From Clostridiales bacterium (GTDB lineage Bacteria; Bacillota; Clostridia; Christensenellales; Aristaeellaceae), in NCBI GenBank assembly GCA_004557905.1, contig SFFH01000034.1, positions 1 through 24,259 on the forward strand: a stretch of DNA of 24,259 nucleotides, in the 5' to 3' direction. A program made the position numbers and the translations under genes. Below are positions 22,674 to 24,259 of the stretch, in pieces (position 1 is the first letter of the stretch; the number at the start of each line of letters is the position of its first letter). A model generated the notes under the pieces. That model did no database searches. It worked only from the letters and a program-made list of their open reading frames with translations, and had not been told where the DNA came from.

Positions 22674-22809
22674 GCGCGAAGCGATGAAGGGAGTCTGAGG
22701 GACCGGAGCCTGCCGCCGCCAGTGGCGGAAGCGGGCAGGCGAAGCGTCGGGAATCGCAAGGAGCGCCCGATGGCGCGACTATGCGAGTTCCCCGGGTCGG
22801 CAGCCCTAA
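22674..22809. repeat. Intergenic element B (structured, shares both ends with element A)
   Basis: It begins with a 17-nt sequence matching 14934-14950 at 16 positions and ends with CGGCAGCCCTAA, as at 14986-14997. The interior differs. GCCTGCC pairs with GGCAGGC (22708-22740) around an inner CCGCC/GGCGG hairpin. GGGAA and CGCA pair with TGCG and TTCCC (22749-22792). No gene is seen. It fills the space between the importer terminator and the convergent GH112 gene. Confidence 0.55.
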
Positions 22810-22821
22810 TCGTTTCTCCAA

Positions 22822-24259
22822 TTACAGCTTGATCATCCGCGTCTCCAGCGGCGCGAGCGTCACGGGCACGTCGCCGTCCGGGGTGTGGATGCGGGCGCTG
22901 ACCGTCTCCTCGGCGTTGTTGAGCGCGACGAGCACGCGGTCGGCCGGATACCATGCGGCCTCCACCAGCGCGCTGTCGGAGATGTATGCGCTGCTCCGGG
23001 GCAGATTGCAGCAGTACAGCAGCGTCTCCAGCAGCATGCGCGTGCTCTCCGGCGAGACGGTGAAGCTGCTCATGTACACGCCCTTGCCGCGGCCGAATTC
23101 GTGCACGGTCATCTGCGGCGCGCCGTTCTTTTCGCAGAGCACGCGGGCCGTGCCGTCCGTCAGGTACACGTCCGGATTGCTGCCCAACGCACTTTCGCAC
23201 ACCGTGACCGGCACGCCGCCGTCCACGTCAAACTGCCAGCGGCCATGGCAGACACGCTCGCCCTTGTCGATGTCCACGCCCAGCACATGCGCCATGCGCA
23301 GCGTGCGGTCGAAGCCGGGCACGGCGGAGGGCTCGTTCACGCCGATGAACGCGCCGCCCTCGCAGACAAAGCGGGTCAGCTCGCTGACCAGCGCCGCGTC
23401 CCTCCAGGCGTCGCCGCCGCTCCAGGCGTCACCCATGCGGCCCGCGTTGATGACCACGTCGACGTCCCTCAGCGCGCCGCGCTTCACGTCCTCAAAGCTG
23501 ATGAACCGCACGTCCACCGGCAGGCCGGAGAGTGCCTCGTTGATGTGGATGAGCGCGTGCTTGTCCGTCTCATGGAAATGGCCGGAGAGCGTCCAGGAGC
23601 GCAGGCTGCCCCAGGTGTGCAGCACGGCGACGCGGCAGGGCAGGACATAGGGCTTGCCGTGGGCGTGGAACGCCTTGATGCGGCGGAACTCGTCGGAGAT
23701 CGCCTCGATGGTGTCATTGAACGCTGGGAAGCCGAGCGTCAGGTGCAGATAGCCGCCCAGGCCGATGCGGTCCACCGGCTCGCGCAGCAGGGCGCGGCGC
23801 ACGCTGCGCCAGTAGCGCATCGCGTCCCGCGCGGGATCGCCGCCCTCGGAGAACGTCGGCAGGCCGCCCAGACCCACCGGGAACAGGTACGGGTGGAAGC
23901 GCAGCTCGTGCACGGGCACATCGGCGCAGGCGCACAGGCGGCACTCGAAGCCGGAAAAGACGCACTTGATCAGACCGTCAAAGCCGATGGAGGCAAAGCG
24001 TTTGCCGCACGGTTCCATGCCGACCCAGCTGTCGTCGTAGAAGACATAGGCCTGTTTGCCGTGGCGATGGATGATGTCCACCAGCACGCGCGCCCTGTCG
24101 GCTACGAATGCCTGGATGAAGTCCATGTAGTCAAGCTTTGCCCGGCTCGGCGGCATGTGTGTTGCCTGATGCCTGCCGCCATTGACAAAATCCTCGGCGG
24201 TCAGCGCGTAGCCGTACGTTTCCTCAAACGCATCCAGCGCCGCCGGGCTGACGGTGAAG
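22822..24259 (-). CDS. GH112 galactosyl-glycan phosphorylase, 5' end outside the window
   Basis: The visible 478 residues are the C-terminal two thirds of a protein that should be about 720-750 residues. By eye they match lacto-N-biose/galacto-N-biose phosphorylase and galactosyl-rhamnose phosphorylase: GYALTAEDFVNGG, MDFIQAFV, QAYVFYDDSWVGMEPCG, RFHPYLFPVGLGGLPTFSEGGDP, RRALLREPVDRIGLGGYLHL, VAVLHTWGSLRSW and SGLPVDVRFISFEDV. These cytoplasmic enzymes split beta-galactosides with phosphate, giving galactose 1-phosphate. The barrel is followed by a Rossmann/amidotransferase-like domain and a small beta domain (LAPLETRMIKL). Family rules separating N-acetylhexosamine from rhamnose acceptors cannot be applied by eye, so the acceptor is open. 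It is convergent with the importer operon and probably part of the same locus. Confidence 0.92.
   Translation of the reverse strand, partial: FTVSPAALDAFEETYGYALTAEDFVNGGRHQATHMPPSRAKLDYMDFIQAFVADRARVLVDIIHRHGKQAYVFYDDSWVGMEPCGKRFASIGFDGLIKCVFSGFECRLCACADVPVHELRFHPYLFPVGLGGLPTFSEGGDPARDAMRYWRSVRRALLREPVDRIGLGGYLHLTLGFPAFNDTIEAISDEFRRIKAFHAHGKPYVLPCRVAVLHTWGSLRSWTLSGHFHETDKHALIHINEALSGLPVDVRFISFEDVKRGALRDVDVVINAGRMGDAWSGGDAWRDAALVSELTRFVCEGGAFIGVNEPSAVPGFDRTLRMAHVLGVDIDKGERVCHGRWQFDVDGGVPVTVCESALGSNPDVYLTDGTARVLCEKNGAPQMTVHEFGRGKGVYMSSFTVSPESTRMLLETLLYCCNLPRSSAYISDSALVEAAWYPADRVLVALNNAEETVSARIHTPDGDVPVTLAPLETRMIKL

Noticed and set aside
20920..22821. A 633-codon open frame antisense to the Lpl-type binding protein
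   Set aside because: The plus-strand binding protein has a signal peptide and a ribosome binding site, and the antisense frame crosses the operon terminator.

Overview
The window looks like a piece of a high-GC Clostridia-type (Firmicutes) chromosome, probably a gut commensal. The signs are strong AGGAGG-type ribosome binding sites, many short sigma-70-like promoters, G+C-rich intrinsic terminators, the C-terminus of a YjdF/DUF2992-like protein, an LplB/YtcP-type carbohydrate importer with no ATPase beside it, and a PTS_EIIC_2-type membrane protein. I see no phage, transposase, integrase, CRISPR array, rRNA or tRNA.

Left part (1-8 kb): the tail of a YjdF-like gene converges on a small coiled-coil protein made of tandem 14- and 10-residue repeats. 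Next come a radical SAM protein and a MATE exporter (both minus strand), then a divergent sirtuin. After the sirtuin is a PfkB sugar kinase that appears broken by an internal deletion with frameshift. Past a structured, gene-free stretch lie an AlaA-like aminotransferase and an orphan PTS EIIC-like membrane protein, both minus strand.

Middle part (8-15 kb): a minus-strand ABC importer of the Fbp/Afu type (binding protein, ATPase, fused two-domain permease) has a hairpin between the binding-protein and ATPase genes that could set their expression ratio. Upstream of it, a family I CoA-transferase and a D-cysteine desulfhydrase/ACC deaminase-like PLP enzyme are transcribed divergently from back-to-back promoters.

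Right part (15-24.3 kb): a carbohydrate locus. An AraC regulator and a cytoplasmic GH2 glycosidase are read on the minus strand. Divergently from them run two permeases and a binding protein of the Lpl type, followed by a strong terminator. A GH112 galactosyl-glycan phosphorylase (5' end outside the window) is read convergently. The simplest reading is import of a galactose-containing oligosaccharide, intracellular trimming by GH2 and phosphorolysis by GH112 to galactose 1-phosphate, under AraC control. The transport ATPase is probably encoded elsewhere.

I do not see a clear new defence or mobile system. The more unusual items are two intergenic elements that share their end sequences, a third structured gene-free segment, palindromes at the aminotransferase and radical SAM promoters, the kinase deletion, the decad coiled coil, a Thr in place of the usual Arg in the sirtuin GIPDFR motif, and the lack of a lipobox in both binding proteins. 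Several very long open frames antisense to real genes result from G+C-rich codon use and are not listed.
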